Of a stretch of DNA of 64,000 nucleotides, positions 23,636 to 32,262 are shown one piece after another (the first letter of the stretch is position 1; each line of letters begins with the position of its first letter). The DNA is from CAG-877 sp045125935 (lineage in GTDB: Bacteria > Bacillota_I > Bacilli_A > RF39 > UBA660): NCBI GenBank assembly GCA_045125935.1, contig JBGVNW010000014.1:46462-110461 (forward strand). Direction: 5' to 3'. The notes under the pieces are model-generated. The model searched no databases, had not been told where the DNA came from, and worked only from the letters and a program-made list of their open reading frames with translations. A program made the translations under genes and the position numbers.

Positions 23636-23878
23636 ATGGCATTTAATTTTTTTAGAAAAAAAGAAACTACTCCTGTAGTAGCAAAAACATCTCCAGATGA
23701 AGAATCATTTACTGCTGAACAACTTGATAAAGTAGATGGAGGCTATCAAAAAACACAAGATGATATAAATAAGATACTTGCTGAATCAGAATATATTAAT
23801 GAGTATCAGAAAAATGAATTAAATGATATGTTAAGTGATGACAAAGAAGTATCAGAGCCAAAAAGTTATCAAAAATGA
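23636..23878 (+). CDS. 80-aa acidic protein with double-glycine-like motif
   Basis: The first part ends in FTAEQLDKVDGG, close in form to the leaders of double-glycine peptides (a helical Glu/Leu-rich leader ending Gly-Gly). The remaining 44 residues (YQKTQDDINK onward) are strongly charged and helical with several Tyr and no Cys. The placement right after an ABC exporter is what makes the motif interesting; a chance match is possible. The start follows GGTAGGG, and a -10-like TATTAT lies at 23608-23613. The stop is TGA and is part of the following terminator. It could be a secreted peptide or a small cytosolic protein. Confidence 0.6.
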   Translation: MAFNFFRKKETTPVVAKTSPDEESFTAEQLDKVDGGYQKTQDDINKILAESEYINEYQKNELNDMLSDDKEVSEPKSYQK

Positions 23879-23890
23879 TAACTTTTTTTC
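23861..23890 (+). terminator. Terminator overlapping the 80-aa gene end
   Basis: AAAAGTTATCA pairs with TGATAACTTTT around AAAA, followed by more T. The gene's stop codon lies in the 3' arm. Confidence 0.8.
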
Positions 23891-23896
23891 ATATTT

Positions 23897-23924
23897 AAAA
23901 ATTGTTAGGCAATTGACAATTTTT
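23897..23924. promoter_or_regulatory. Inverted repeat, likely MarR operator, overlapping TTGACA
   Basis: AAAAATTGT (23897-23905) and ACAATTTTT (23916-23924) are perfect 9-bp arms ten bases apart. The right arm overlaps a -35 TTGACA (23913-23918), which fits TAACAT (17-bp spacing) as its -10; TATAAT at 23941 is 22 bp away. A dyad over the promoter of a MarR gene is typical of autorepression. Confidence 0.7.
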
Positions 23925-23953
23925 GAAAAAAGTAGTAACATATAATAGGCGTA

Positions 23954-24442
23954 ATGAAAAGAAAAAGTGAGAATATTCATATGAAAAAAGGTATTTATTG
24001 TCAAATTAAGGATTTAGAAATTCTTGTAGTAAGATTACTATTTAATACTGTTAAGAATAATAAATTAAGACCACCAACAATGACTCAAGCTAGAATAATG
24101 GACTATCTTCTTGAAAATAAAAATAAAGAGATATACCAACATGAACTTGAGAAGGAACTTAATTTGCGAAGAGCAACTGTTTCGGAAGTTTTAACAACAA
24201 TGGAGAAAAAAGGTATTATTGCAAGAGACAAAAATCCTTATGATGCTCGTTCTAAAAAAATAATATTATTGGAACCTGATAGCAATAAACATAAAGAAAT
24301 GAAAGATAATATTAAAAAATTAGAAGGAATACTTACGGAAAATATCTCCAAAGAAGAATTAGAAATATTTTCATTAACGTTAAAAAAGATGCAAGAGAAT
24401 TTAAAAAACAAATATAATAAACAAGGAGGTCAAAATGTTTAA
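23954..24442 (+). CDS. MarR family transcriptional regulator
   Basis: The 162-aa protein has the MarR winged helix: MTQARIMDYLLENKNKEIYQHELEKELNLRRATVSEVLTT forms the helix-turn-helix region at about residues 36-75, followed by MEKKGIIARDKNPYDARSKKI, the wing with the classic Asp-x-Arg element. Dimerisation helices flank it. No good ribosome site precedes the ATG at 23954, and the likely transcription start lies only a few bases upstream, so the mRNA may be leaderless; ATG 23981 is an alternative. It overlaps the next ABC gene by 8 bp and so probably represses the two-ABC operon and itself, with release by a transported compound (inference). Confidence 0.92.
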   Translation: MKRKSENIHMKKGIYCQIKDLEILVVRLLFNTVKNNKLRPPTMTQARIMDYLLENKNKEIYQHELEKELNLRRATVSEVLTTMEKKGIIARDKNPYDARSKKIILLEPDSNKHKEMKDNIKKLEGILTENISKEELEIFSLTLKKMQENLKNKYNKQGGQNV

Positions 24443-26195
24443 GTTATTTAAAAATTTAACAAAAAAAGAAATCATATATGCCTTAATTTGTATAGTTCTA
24501 GTATCATTTCATGTATGGCTAGAATTAAAAGTGCCAGATTATATGAGTAAGATAACCCAATTAGTACAAACTGAAGGCAGCAAAATGGCAGATATTCTAC
24601 AACAAGGAAGCTATATGATTATCTGTGCTCTAGTAAGCTTAATTTGCTCTATTGTTGTTGGATATTTTGCAGCTAGAGTAGCATCAAGTTTCTCAGCTAC
24701 TTTAAGAAAAAAAATATTTGAAAAAGTTCAAAATATGGGGATTGCTGAGATTAAAAAGTTCTCAACAAGTAGTTTAATAACAAGAACAACTAATGACGTT
24801 ACACAAGTTGAAATGTTAATCGGTATGGGATTACAAGCTATGGTTAAGGCTCCAATTATGGCGGTTTGCGCAGTACTTAAAATCTTAAATAAAGGTTTCG
24901 AGTGGTCAATATTAACTGCTTGTTGTGTAGCGGTTCTATTATTTGCAGTAGCAACATTAATGATCATTGTTTTACCTAGATTTGAAAAGGTACAAAAATT
25001 AATTGATAAGATCAATGGCGTAACACGTGAAAATCTATCAGGAATTCGTGTTATTAGAGCTTTTAATGCTGAAAAATATCAATCAAATAAATTTAAAAAT
25101 GTAAATGACGAGTTAACAGAAATGCAATTATTTAATCAAAGATGCTTTGCTATAATGAACCCTGTAATGAATTTAGTAATGCATGGATTAACTCTTGGAA
25201 TCTACATAATTGGTTCTAATCTAATTCAAAACGCAGGTATGCTAGATAAAATAACTTTATTTAGTAATATGGTAGTTTTCTCAAGTTATGGAATGCAAGT
25301 AATTATGTCTTTCCTAATGTTAGCAATGATTTTCATGATGGTACCACGTGCGCAAATTTCAGCAAGACGTATTAATGAAGTCTTAGATGCTGAAATTAGT
25401 GTTGAAGATGGAGATTATATTGGAACACCTAAAGAAACAGGAACTGTTGAATTTAAAAACGTTTCATTCAAATATCCAGATGCTGATGAATATGTTCTAA
25501 AAAACATTTCATTTAAAGTTAATAAAGGTGAAACAATTGCCTTTATTGGTTCAACAGGTAGCGGTAAATCAACATTAATAAATTTAGTGCCAAGATTTTA
25601 TGATGCCAGTGAAGGGGAAGTTCTGGTAGATGGCGTTAATGTAAAAGAATATAAACAAGAAAATCTATTTAATAAACTTGGTTATGTACCACAAAAAGCA
25701 GTTATGTTTACAGGAACAGTATCTACAAACGTTGCTTATGGTGATAATGGCCAAGGTGATATTACACAAGAAAAAATACAAGAGGCTATCAAAGTAGCTC
25801 AAGGTCAAGAATTTGTAGAAAAAATGGAAAATAGTTATGATGCACACATAGCTCGCGGTGGTACAAACGTATCAGGAGGACAAAAGCAAAGATTAGCAAT
25901 AGCTCGTGCAATAGCTCGTAACCCAGAAATCTATATTTTTGATGATTCGTTTTCAGCCCTTGATTATAAAACAGATGCCACTCTTAGAAAAGCATTAAAA
26001 AATTATACTAAAGACGCAACAAGTATGATTGTTGCCCAAAGAATTGGAACAATTATTAACGCTGATAAAATTGTTGTCTTAGACGAAGGTGAATGTGTCG
26101 GAATTGGTACACACAAAGAATTATTAGAGACTTGCGATGTCTATAAAGAAATTGCTTTATCACAATTATCAAAGGAGGAATTAGAAAATGCCTAG
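24435..26195 (+). CDS. Heterodimeric ABC exporter, degenerate-site subunit
   Basis: The 586-aa half-transporter has six spans followed by an ATPase. Walker A is GSTGSGKST and the signature is the canonical NVSGGQKQR. The Walker B end is IYIFDDSFSALD, with Asp where the catalytic Glu should be, and the H-loop reads IVAQRIGT, with Gln for His. These changes mark the degenerate subunit of heterodimeric exporters such as BmrCD, LmrCD and TM287/288. The partner is the next gene, overlapping by 8 bp. Ribosome site AGGAGGT lies within the end of the MarR gene. A drug or lipid export role is inferred from the MarR link. Confidence 0.93.
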   Translation: MFKLFKNLTKKEIIYALICIVLVSFHVWLELKVPDYMSKITQLVQTEGSKMADILQQGSYMIICALVSLICSIVVGYFAARVASSFSATLRKKIFEKVQNMGIAEIKKFSTSSLITRTTNDVTQVEMLIGMGLQAMVKAPIMAVCAVLKILNKGFEWSILTACCVAVLLFAVATLMIIVLPRFEKVQKLIDKINGVTRENLSGIRVIRAFNAEKYQSNKFKNVNDELTEMQLFNQRCFAIMNPVMNLVMHGLTLGIYIIGSNLIQNAGMLDKITLFSNMVVFSSYGMQVIMSFLMLAMIFMMVPRAQISARRINEVLDAEISVEDGDYIGTPKETGTVEFKNVSFKYPDADEYVLKNISFKVNKGETIAFIGSTGSGKSTLINLVPRFYDASEGEVLVDGVNVKEYKQENLFNKLGYVPQKAVMFTGTVSTNVAYGDNGQGDITQEKIQEAIKVAQGQEFVEKMENSYDAHIARGGTNVSGGQKQRLAIARAIARNPEIYIFDDSFSALDYKTDATLRKALKNYTKDATSMIVAQRIGTIINADKIVVLDEGECVGIGTHKELLETCDVYKEIALSQLSKEELENA

Positions 26196-28347
26196 ACCTG
26201 GTGGACCTAGAGTACAAGAAAAGTCCAAAGACTTTAAAGGCTCTATGATTAGATTATTAAAAAATTTAAAACCATGGAAAATTATAATGATAATGGCATT
26301 AACTCTTGCTTTGATTAGTGCTATATTGTCATTAATTGCCCCTAATAAATTATCAGATTTTGCAGATCTTATTTCTGAAGGACTAGTTCCAAACACTGAA
26401 AAATTACAAGAAATTGGTGAAAAAGTAGGAGAAAATCTAGCAACAACAGACATTCAAAGTAAGGTACCTAAATTATTTAATGATATTCCATTAACAGACG
26501 AGGAAACTAAACAAATAACTAAAACTATCACTAAAATGAGTGAAGCAAAGACATCCGATGAAGCGATGACCCTTATGCTATCACTACCAGATAAGGCCCT
26601 TGTATATTTGATAAGTGATATAAAAATAGATGGAGTAACAATAACATCTGAAGATCAAGTTGAACTACTTAAACTTGCGACTTTAATGGGAGATGAAACA
26701 GGGACAGAACATGCTCTTGGTCTAATTGATGAATTACCAGAATCAATTTATGAAATGATAAAACCACAAATTGATATGGATGCTATTAAATCATTGGCAA
26801 TCTTCATGGCAATTCTTTATATTTTAAGTGCTTTATTTAACTACATCCAATCTTATTCATTAACAACAGTATCTAATAGATTTGCTAATACATTAAGAGA
26901 TAAAATTAGTAAGAAAATTAATAGACTTCCATTAAAATATTTTGATACACACGAAACAGGAGATGTTTTATCAAGAGTAACAAATGATGTCGATACAGTA
27001 GCTCAAAATTTAAATAACAGTTTGGCAACATTAGTAACAAGCATAACTTTATTCTTAGGTTCAATACTTATGATGTTTATTACTAACTGGATAATGGCTT
27101 TAACAGCTATTCTTTCAACAATTGTTGGATTTGTTTTGATGTTTACTATCCTAAGCAAATCTCAAAAATACTTCAATCAACGACAAATTGAACTTGGTAA
27201 TATGAACGGATATATTGAAGAAATGTATTCAGGACATAATGTTGTAAAGGCCTATAACGGAACAAGTAAGGCATTTGAAGAGTTTGAGGAATTAAATAAT
27301 AAACTATATAATGCAAATCGTAAAAGCCAATTTTTATCAGGAACAATGCATCCAATTATGGGATTTGTAGGCAACTTTGGTTATGTTATGGTATGTATTG
27401 TTGGTGCCCTACTTACAATGAATGATGTTATTTCATTTGGTGTTATTGTAGCCTTCATGATTTATATTAGATTATTTACAAATCCACTTTCTCAAATTGC
27501 TCAAGCTATGAGTAGTTTGCAATCAACAGCCGCTGCGTCTGAAAGAGTATTTGAATTCTTAGACGAAAGAGAAATGTCTGATCAAAAAGAAATTACAAAG
27601 AGTTTAAAACGTTCTAAAGTTAAAGGTTCAATTGAATTTAAAAATGTTAAATTTGGTTATGATCCTGGAAGAACAATAATTAAAGATTTTAGTGTTAAAG
27701 TAAAACCAGGTCAAAAAATCGCCATTGTTGGACCAACTGGAGCTGGTAAAACTACAATGGTAAATCTTCTTATGAAATTCTATGAAATAAACAATGGACA
27801 AATCATAATAGATGGTGTATCAACAAAAGAACTAAGTAGAGAAAACATTCATGACTTATTTATCATGGTTTTACAAGATACATGGTTATTTGAAGGTACT
27901 ATTTGTGATAATATCAAATTCAATAAAGAAGATGTTACTGATAGAGAAGTTTGGGAAGCCTTAAGAGTTGTTGGTGTAGACCACTTCGTAAAAACTCTTC
28001 CAGGAGGACTAGATTATGTACTTGGAGATAATGACACAGTAAGTCAAGGACAAAAACAATTACTTACCATAGCTCGTGGTATGATTGAAGACGCACCATT
28101 CTTAATTCTAGATGAAGCTACAAGTAATGTTGATACAAGAACAGAAGAATTAGTTCAAAAAGCAATGGACAAATTAACAGAAGGAAGAACTTCATTTATA
28201 ATTGCCCATCGTTTATCAACAATTAAAAATGCAGATTTAATCTTAGTAATGAAAGATGGAAACATTATTGAACAAGGAAATCATGAAGAACTTATGACTA
28301 AAAATGGTTTCTATACAGATTTATATAACTCTCAATTCGAATTATAA
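26188..28347 (+). CDS. Heterodimeric ABC exporter, catalytic subunit with large outer loop
   Basis: This 719-aa partner subunit is longer than usual because about 160 residues lie between its first span (IIMIMALTLALISAILSLI) and second span (LAIFMAILYILSALFNYI), an acidic helical insert that should face outside. The ATPase has Walker A GPTGAGKTT, catalytic Glu in FLILDEATSNVD and His in IIAHRLST, while its signature is altered to TVSQGQKQL. Together with the degenerate Walker B of the preceding subunit, this forms one weak and one active ATP site, as in known heterodimers. The outer insert occurs in Firmicute homologues; its role is unknown. Confidence 0.93.
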   Translation: MPRPGGPRVQEKSKDFKGSMIRLLKNLKPWKIIMIMALTLALISAILSLIAPNKLSDFADLISEGLVPNTEKLQEIGEKVGENLATTDIQSKVPKLFNDIPLTDEETKQITKTITKMSEAKTSDEAMTLMLSLPDKALVYLISDIKIDGVTITSEDQVELLKLATLMGDETGTEHALGLIDELPESIYEMIKPQIDMDAIKSLAIFMAILYILSALFNYIQSYSLTTVSNRFANTLRDKISKKINRLPLKYFDTHETGDVLSRVTNDVDTVAQNLNNSLATLVTSITLFLGSILMMFITNWIMALTAILSTIVGFVLMFTILSKSQKYFNQRQIELGNMNGYIEEMYSGHNVVKAYNGTSKAFEEFEELNNKLYNANRKSQFLSGTMHPIMGFVGNFGYVMVCIVGALLTMNDVISFGVIVAFMIYIRLFTNPLSQIAQAMSSLQSTAAASERVFEFLDEREMSDQKEITKSLKRSKVKGSIEFKNVKFGYDPGRTIIKDFSVKVKPGQKIAIVGPTGAGKTTMVNLLMKFYEINNGQIIIDGVSTKELSRENIHDLFIMVLQDTWLFEGTICDNIKFNKEDVTDREVWEALRVVGVDHFVKTLPGGLDYVLGDNDTVSQGQKQLLTIARGMIEDAPFLILDEATSNVDTRTEELVQKAMDKLTEGRTSFIIAHRLSTIKNADLILVMKDGNIIEQGNHEELMTKNGFYTDLYNSQFEL

Positions 28348-28376
28348 ACTTAGCTATTTTAGCTAAGTTTTCTTTT
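28347..28376 (+). terminator. Terminator of the MarR-ABC operon
   Basis: AACTTAGCTA pairs with TAGCTAAGTT around TTT and is followed by TTCTTTT. It starts inside the stop codon region. Confidence 0.85.
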
Positions 28377-28377
28377 G

Positions 28378-28406
28378 TTGTTTTTATTACAAAAATGTTT
28401 TATAAT
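28378..28406 (+). promoter_or_regulatory. Promoter of potABCD, TTGTTT-17-TATAAT
   Basis: TTGTTT (28378-28383) and a perfect TATAAT (28401-28406) are 17 bp apart, just after the terminator. Transcription starting near 28413 fixes the potA start at the downstream TTG. Confidence 0.7.
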
Positions 28407-28446
28407 TACATTAATAATAGGGCGGCTAGCGAAAGGGAGTATAAAT

Positions 28447-29529
28447 TTGAGCAAAGTAATAGTTAAATTAGAAAATTTTTGTAAAAGTTATGGTAAAAAA
28501 GAAATTATTAAGAATCTAAATTTAGAAGTATATGAAGGTGAATTTCTAACATTACTAGGTGCCAGCGGTTGTGGAAAAACAACTATTCTAAGATCTATAT
28601 CTGGAATTGATAATGTAACATCAGGAAAAATTTATTTAGATGGGGAAGATGTTACCAATTTAGATGCTACAAGAAGAGAAGTTAATACAATTTTCCAAAA
28701 TTATGCACTTTTTCCACACATGACTGTAGAAGAAAATATTGGATTTGGTTTAAAAATGAAAGGAGTAGAAAAAAATAAAATAGAAAAAAGAGTCAAAGAA
28801 ATGCTTGACCTAGTTCGACTTAAAGGTTATGAAAAAAGAATGCCATCTCAACTATCAGGCGGAGAACAACAACGTGTCTCAATCGCAAGAGGGCTAATCA
28901 ATAAACCCAAGGTTTTATTACTAGATGAGCCGATTTCTGCACTAGATTTGAAGTTGAAAAAACAAATGCAAGTCGAACTAAAACAACTTCAAAGAAAAAC
29001 TGGAATAACATTTATTTATGTTACTCATAATCAAGATGAAGCCCTAACAATGAGTAACAGAATAGTGCTTTTGAACAATGGTAAAATAGAACAAATAGAT
29101 ACTCCCGAAAATATTTATCGTCACCCAGTGTCAAAATATGTAGCTGATTTCATTGGCGAATCAACAATTTTTAATGCTGTAGTTGATTACGTTGAACCAA
29201 ATTATACCTTTTGTACATTAGAAAACAAATATAGAATAAAAATAAGAAGTAATAATTATGAAGCTGATGAAAAATTACAAATTGTATTTAGACCAGAAGA
29301 TGTTCGCTTATCTACAAAAGAAAAAGACTATCAATCAATGCCAATTATAATAAAAGAAAATATTTATGACGGTTCATTAACTAAAGTAATTGCTGATATG
29401 GATGGAAAAGAGACTAAAATATCTGTAGATAAAGATGGTAGAACATACGATATAGGAACAGAACTTTATATGGTATGGGATGTAAAAGATATAATTGTAA
29501 TAAGGAAAAATCAAAATGAAAAAGCATAG
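28447..29529 (+). CDS. potA: Spermidine/putrescine ABC transporter ATPase
   Basis: PotA powers uptake of polyamines. TTG 28447 is the start: AAAGGGAG precedes it, and the promoter at 28378-28406 excludes upstream codons. The 360-aa protein has Walker A GASGCGKTT, Q-loop IFQNYALFPHMTVEENIGF, signature LSGGEQQR, Walker B LLLDEPISALD, H-loop YVTHNQDEA, and a C-terminal TOBE-type regulatory domain from about residue 240 (EPNYTFCTLENK, IVFRPEDVRL). It overlaps potB by 14 bp. The four pot genes are in the standard A-B-C-D order, and the agmatine/putrescine genes next to them support a polyamine substrate. Confidence 0.95.
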   Translation: MSKVIVKLENFCKSYGKKEIIKNLNLEVYEGEFLTLLGASGCGKTTILRSISGIDNVTSGKIYLDGEDVTNLDATRREVNTIFQNYALFPHMTVEENIGFGLKMKGVEKNKIEKRVKEMLDLVRLKGYEKRMPSQLSGGEQQRVSIARGLINKPKVLLLDEPISALDLKLKKQMQVELKQLQRKTGITFIYVTHNQDEALTMSNRIVLLNNGKIEQIDTPENIYRHPVSKYVADFIGESTIFNAVVDYVEPNYTFCTLENKYRIKIRSNNYEADEKLQIVFRPEDVRLSTKEKDYQSMPIIIKENIYDGSLTKVIADMDGKETKISVDKDGRTYDIGTELYMVWDVKDIIVIRKNQNEKA

Positions 29530-30376
29530 AGATTTCTTTAAAATAGCAATTAATCTACCCATAATAATCTATACTTTAGTTTTAGTCTTATTACCATTAC
29601 TATATATTTTTGTAATCAGTTTCTTTAAAAATGACATTTATGGTGGAATAATTACACAAGTTACTATGCAAAATTATATTCGCATATTTGATCCAGTCTA
29701 TATTGGGGTGTTTTTAAAATCATTCGCCATAGCTATAATTTCAACGCTAATTTGTATATTAATTGCTTATCCATTCTGTATTTACGTATCAAGAAAAAAT
29801 GAAATTACTAAAAGTGTGTTAATGACTCTCGTAATCGTTCCATTCTTAACTAATTCTCTTATCAGAATGTATGGTTGGATAACCTTACTTAGAAAATCAG
29901 GAGTAGTAAATACATTTCTCCTAAATGCCAATTTAATTGAATCCCCTCTAGAGTTAATGTATAACTATGGAACTATTATTCTCGGAATGGTCTACACTTT
30001 ACTACCATTTATGATTCTTCCATTATATAGTTCTGTCAGTAAAATTAATCAATCTATAATTAATGCATCCCATGACTTAGGTGCTGGTAACTGGAAAACA
30101 TTTACTAAAATTATTTTTCCGCTGACAATCCCAGGATTATTTAATGGAGCTCTAATGGTCTTTATTCCATCTTTAGCATACTTCTTCATTTCAGATATTC
30201 TTGGCGGTGGAAAAGCAATGTTAATTGGAAATTTAATTAAAAATCAATTCTTGACTGCCAGAAATTGGCCTTTTGGAGCAGCTATTTCAATAGTATTATT
30301 AATAATTACATTCATCCTAGTTGCAATTTATAAAAAACTAGGTGGAGAAATGGATGATTTAGGAGGTGGTCTATAA
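29516..30376 (+). CDS. potB: Spermidine/putrescine ABC transporter permease PotB
   Basis: The 286-aa inner permease has six spans, starting with LPIIIYTLVLVLLPLLYIFVI cut into one segment, and the EAA-type coupling loop ASHDLGAGNWKTFTKIIFPLTIPG at about residues 180-205, which docks on PotA. The FLTNSLIRMYGW stretch is characteristic of PotB. It overlaps both potA and potC (by one base, TAATG), consistent with coordinated translation of the complex. Confidence 0.94.
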   Translation: MKKHRDFFKIAINLPIIIYTLVLVLLPLLYIFVISFFKNDIYGGIITQVTMQNYIRIFDPVYIGVFLKSFAIAIISTLICILIAYPFCIYVSRKNEITKSVLMTLVIVPFLTNSLIRMYGWITLLRKSGVVNTFLLNANLIESPLELMYNYGTIILGMVYTLLPFMILPLYSSVSKINQSIINASHDLGAGNWKTFTKIIFPLTIPGLFNGALMVFIPSLAYFFISDILGGGKAMLIGNLIKNQFLTARNWPFGAAISIVLLIITFILVAIYKKLGGEMDDLGGGL

Positions 30377-31170
30377 TGAAAAGACATCCTAAATTAGAAA
30401 ATATCTATATTGGATTAGTCTTCTTGTTTTTATTCTTACCAATAATTGTATTAGTTTTCTATTCGTTTAATACATCAAAACTAAATATTAATTTTGAAGG
30501 ATTTACTCTAAAATGGTATGTCGAATTATTTAGAAACAAAGACTTACTTGAAGCTTTTAAAAACACAATGATAGTTGGCCTAACAAGCACAACCATATCT
30601 ACAGTAATTGGTACAATCTCAGCAATAGGTCTAAAAAAATACGACTTTCCTGGAAAGAAATTTATTAATAATTTATTATATATCCCTGTAATTATACCGG
30701 AAATAGTTTTAGGTATTTCTCTATTATCAATTTATACTGTATTAAAACTGGAATTAGGACTTGCTACATTGATTCTTTCACATATTGTCTTTTCGATACC
30801 ATATGTATTAATTTCAGTCAGATCAAGTCTCGCTGCTTCCAGCCCAAACTTAGAAGAGGCTGCTGCCGATTTGGGTGCTAGTAAATTAAAAACATTATGG
30901 TATATAACTATTCCAACCGCTTATCCAGGAATCAAAAGTGGTGCACTTCTAGCATTCACCTTATCACTAGATGATGTTGTAATTAGTTATTTTACAGCTG
31001 GTCCTGGAAGTAACACTCTACCATTAAAATTATTTTCCATGATAAAGACTGGAGTTTCCCCAGATGTAAATGCTTTATCTACATTGATTTTACTTGTAAC
31101 GGTCATAATTTTAACAACATCAACGATTATTCAAGTTAGAGATATTAGAAAGTTACAGGTGAAAAGATGA
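30376..31170 (+). CDS. potC: Spermidine/putrescine ABC transporter permease PotC
   Basis: The 264-aa second permease starts with a span (IYIGLVFLFLFLPIIVLVFYSF), has the conserved FNTSKLN and GFTLKWY segments of PotC, and the coupling loop AAADLGASKLKTLWYITIPTAYPG near residues 158-181. SLDDVVISYFTAGPGSNTLP is another PotC hallmark. The stop is TGA, which overlaps the start of potD. Length and span number are normal. Confidence 0.94.
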   Translation: MKRHPKLENIYIGLVFLFLFLPIIVLVFYSFNTSKLNINFEGFTLKWYVELFRNKDLLEAFKNTMIVGLTSTTISTVIGTISAIGLKKYDFPGKKFINNLLYIPVIIPEIVLGISLLSIYTVLKLELGLATLILSHIVFSIPYVLISVRSSLAASSPNLEEAAADLGASKLKTLWYITIPTAYPGIKSGALLAFTLSLDDVVISYFTAGPGSNTLPLKLFSMIKTGVSPDVNALSTLILLVTVIILTTSTIIQVRDIRKLQVKR

Positions 31171-32195
31171 AAAAGAAAATATTTATAGTTTTATTATTAT
31201 TGTTACTCACAACAGGTTGTGGAAAAAACAAAAGTAAAGAAGAATTGAATGTCCTAAACTGGTCATCATATATCCCGGACAGTGTAATTCATGATTTTGA
31301 AGATGAAACAGGAATAGAAGTAAATTATGGAACTTATTCTTCAAACGAAGAATGTCTTGCAAAAGTTCAATCTGCAAAAGAAGGTACATATGATTTAATA
31401 TTTCCAAGCGATTATATGGTTAGTCTATTAATTGAAAAAGAAATGCTACAGAAATTAGATAAAACTAAAATATCAAATTTATCTAATCTAAAACAACAAT
31501 ATTTAAATCAAGATTATGATCCTTATAATGAGTATTCACTACCATTTTTAGCAGCAACAACAGTAATTGCTTATAATAAAAAAAATATCACTGAGCCAAT
31601 TGCTTTATATAATGATTTACTAAATGAAAAATATAAAAATAATATTGTAATATTAGATGATCAGCGAATTGTCATTGGAATGGCACTTCAAGCTCTAGGT
31701 TATAATATAAATGAAACTGAGGAACAAAAACTAAAAGAAGCTAAGAACTGGCTCTTAAAATTAAAGCCTAACATTAAAGCTTTCGATAGTGATTCACCAA
31801 AAACATTTTTAATATCAAAAGAAGTAGATATTGGCCTTATGTGGAATGCTGAAGCTGCTATTGCTATGGAGGAAAATTCCGACATTGATGTAGTTTATGC
31901 TAAGGAAGGGGCAAGTATTAGTATAGATAATTATGTTATCTTAAAAGGAGCAAAAAATACTGATAATGCCCATAAATTTATTAATTATTTATTAAGACCA
32001 GAAATTATGAAACAAATAATCGAGTCATATCCATACAATAATGTTAATAAAGAAACTCAAAATTTATTAAGTCTGGATTATCTAAATAATCCAGCCACAA
32101 ATACACCCGATCCTGAGTTAGAAAAAGCTCAGTTTATAAAGAACATTGGGGAGTCTATTTTAGACTATGATAGGCTATGGGCTGAAATAAAATAA
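31167..32195 (+). CDS. potD: Spermidine/putrescine-binding lipoprotein PotD
   Basis: The 342-aa protein has a lipoprotein signal (LLLLLLTTGCG, lipidated Cys at 18) and the PotD/PotF binding-protein fold, opening with ELNVLNWSSYIPDSVIHDFEDETGI split over the first strand and helix. SDYMVSLLIEKEMLQKLD and GLMWNAEAAIA carry residues that line the polyamine pocket in this family. It delivers polyamine to PotBC from the outer face of the membrane. It overlaps potC by 4 bp and ends the operon; a new promoter follows. Confidence 0.94.
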   Translation: MKKKIFIVLLLLLLTTGCGKNKSKEELNVLNWSSYIPDSVIHDFEDETGIEVNYGTYSSNEECLAKVQSAKEGTYDLIFPSDYMVSLLIEKEMLQKLDKTKISNLSNLKQQYLNQDYDPYNEYSLPFLAATTVIAYNKKNITEPIALYNDLLNEKYKNNIVILDDQRIVIGMALQALGYNINETEEQKLKEAKNWLLKLKPNIKAFDSDSPKTFLISKEVDIGLMWNAEAAIAMEENSDIDVVYAKEGASISIDNYVILKGAKNTDNAHKFINYLLRPEIMKQIIESYPYNNVNKETQNLLSLDYLNNPATNTPDPELEKAQFIKNIGESILDYDRLWAEIK

Positions 32196-32201
32196 AGCCA
32201 A

Positions 32202-32230
32202 TTGCCAGAATAAAAAAAGTGTGATATTCT
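32202..32230 (+). promoter_or_regulatory. Promoter of the agmatine deiminase operon, TTGCCA-17-TATTCT
   Basis: TTGCCA (32202-32207) and TATTCT (32225-32230) are 17 bp apart and begin seven bases after potD. Transcription would begin near 32237, so the true ptcA start is ATG 32263. Confidence 0.6.
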
Positions 32231-32262
32231 TAAGGTACAATACAATAGGAAGGAGTGAAAAT

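Noticed and set aside
28375..28446. N-terminal extension of PotA
   Set aside because: It overlaps the -35 and -10 elements at 28378-28406 and lacks a ribosome site; TTG 28447 has AAAGGGAG upstream.
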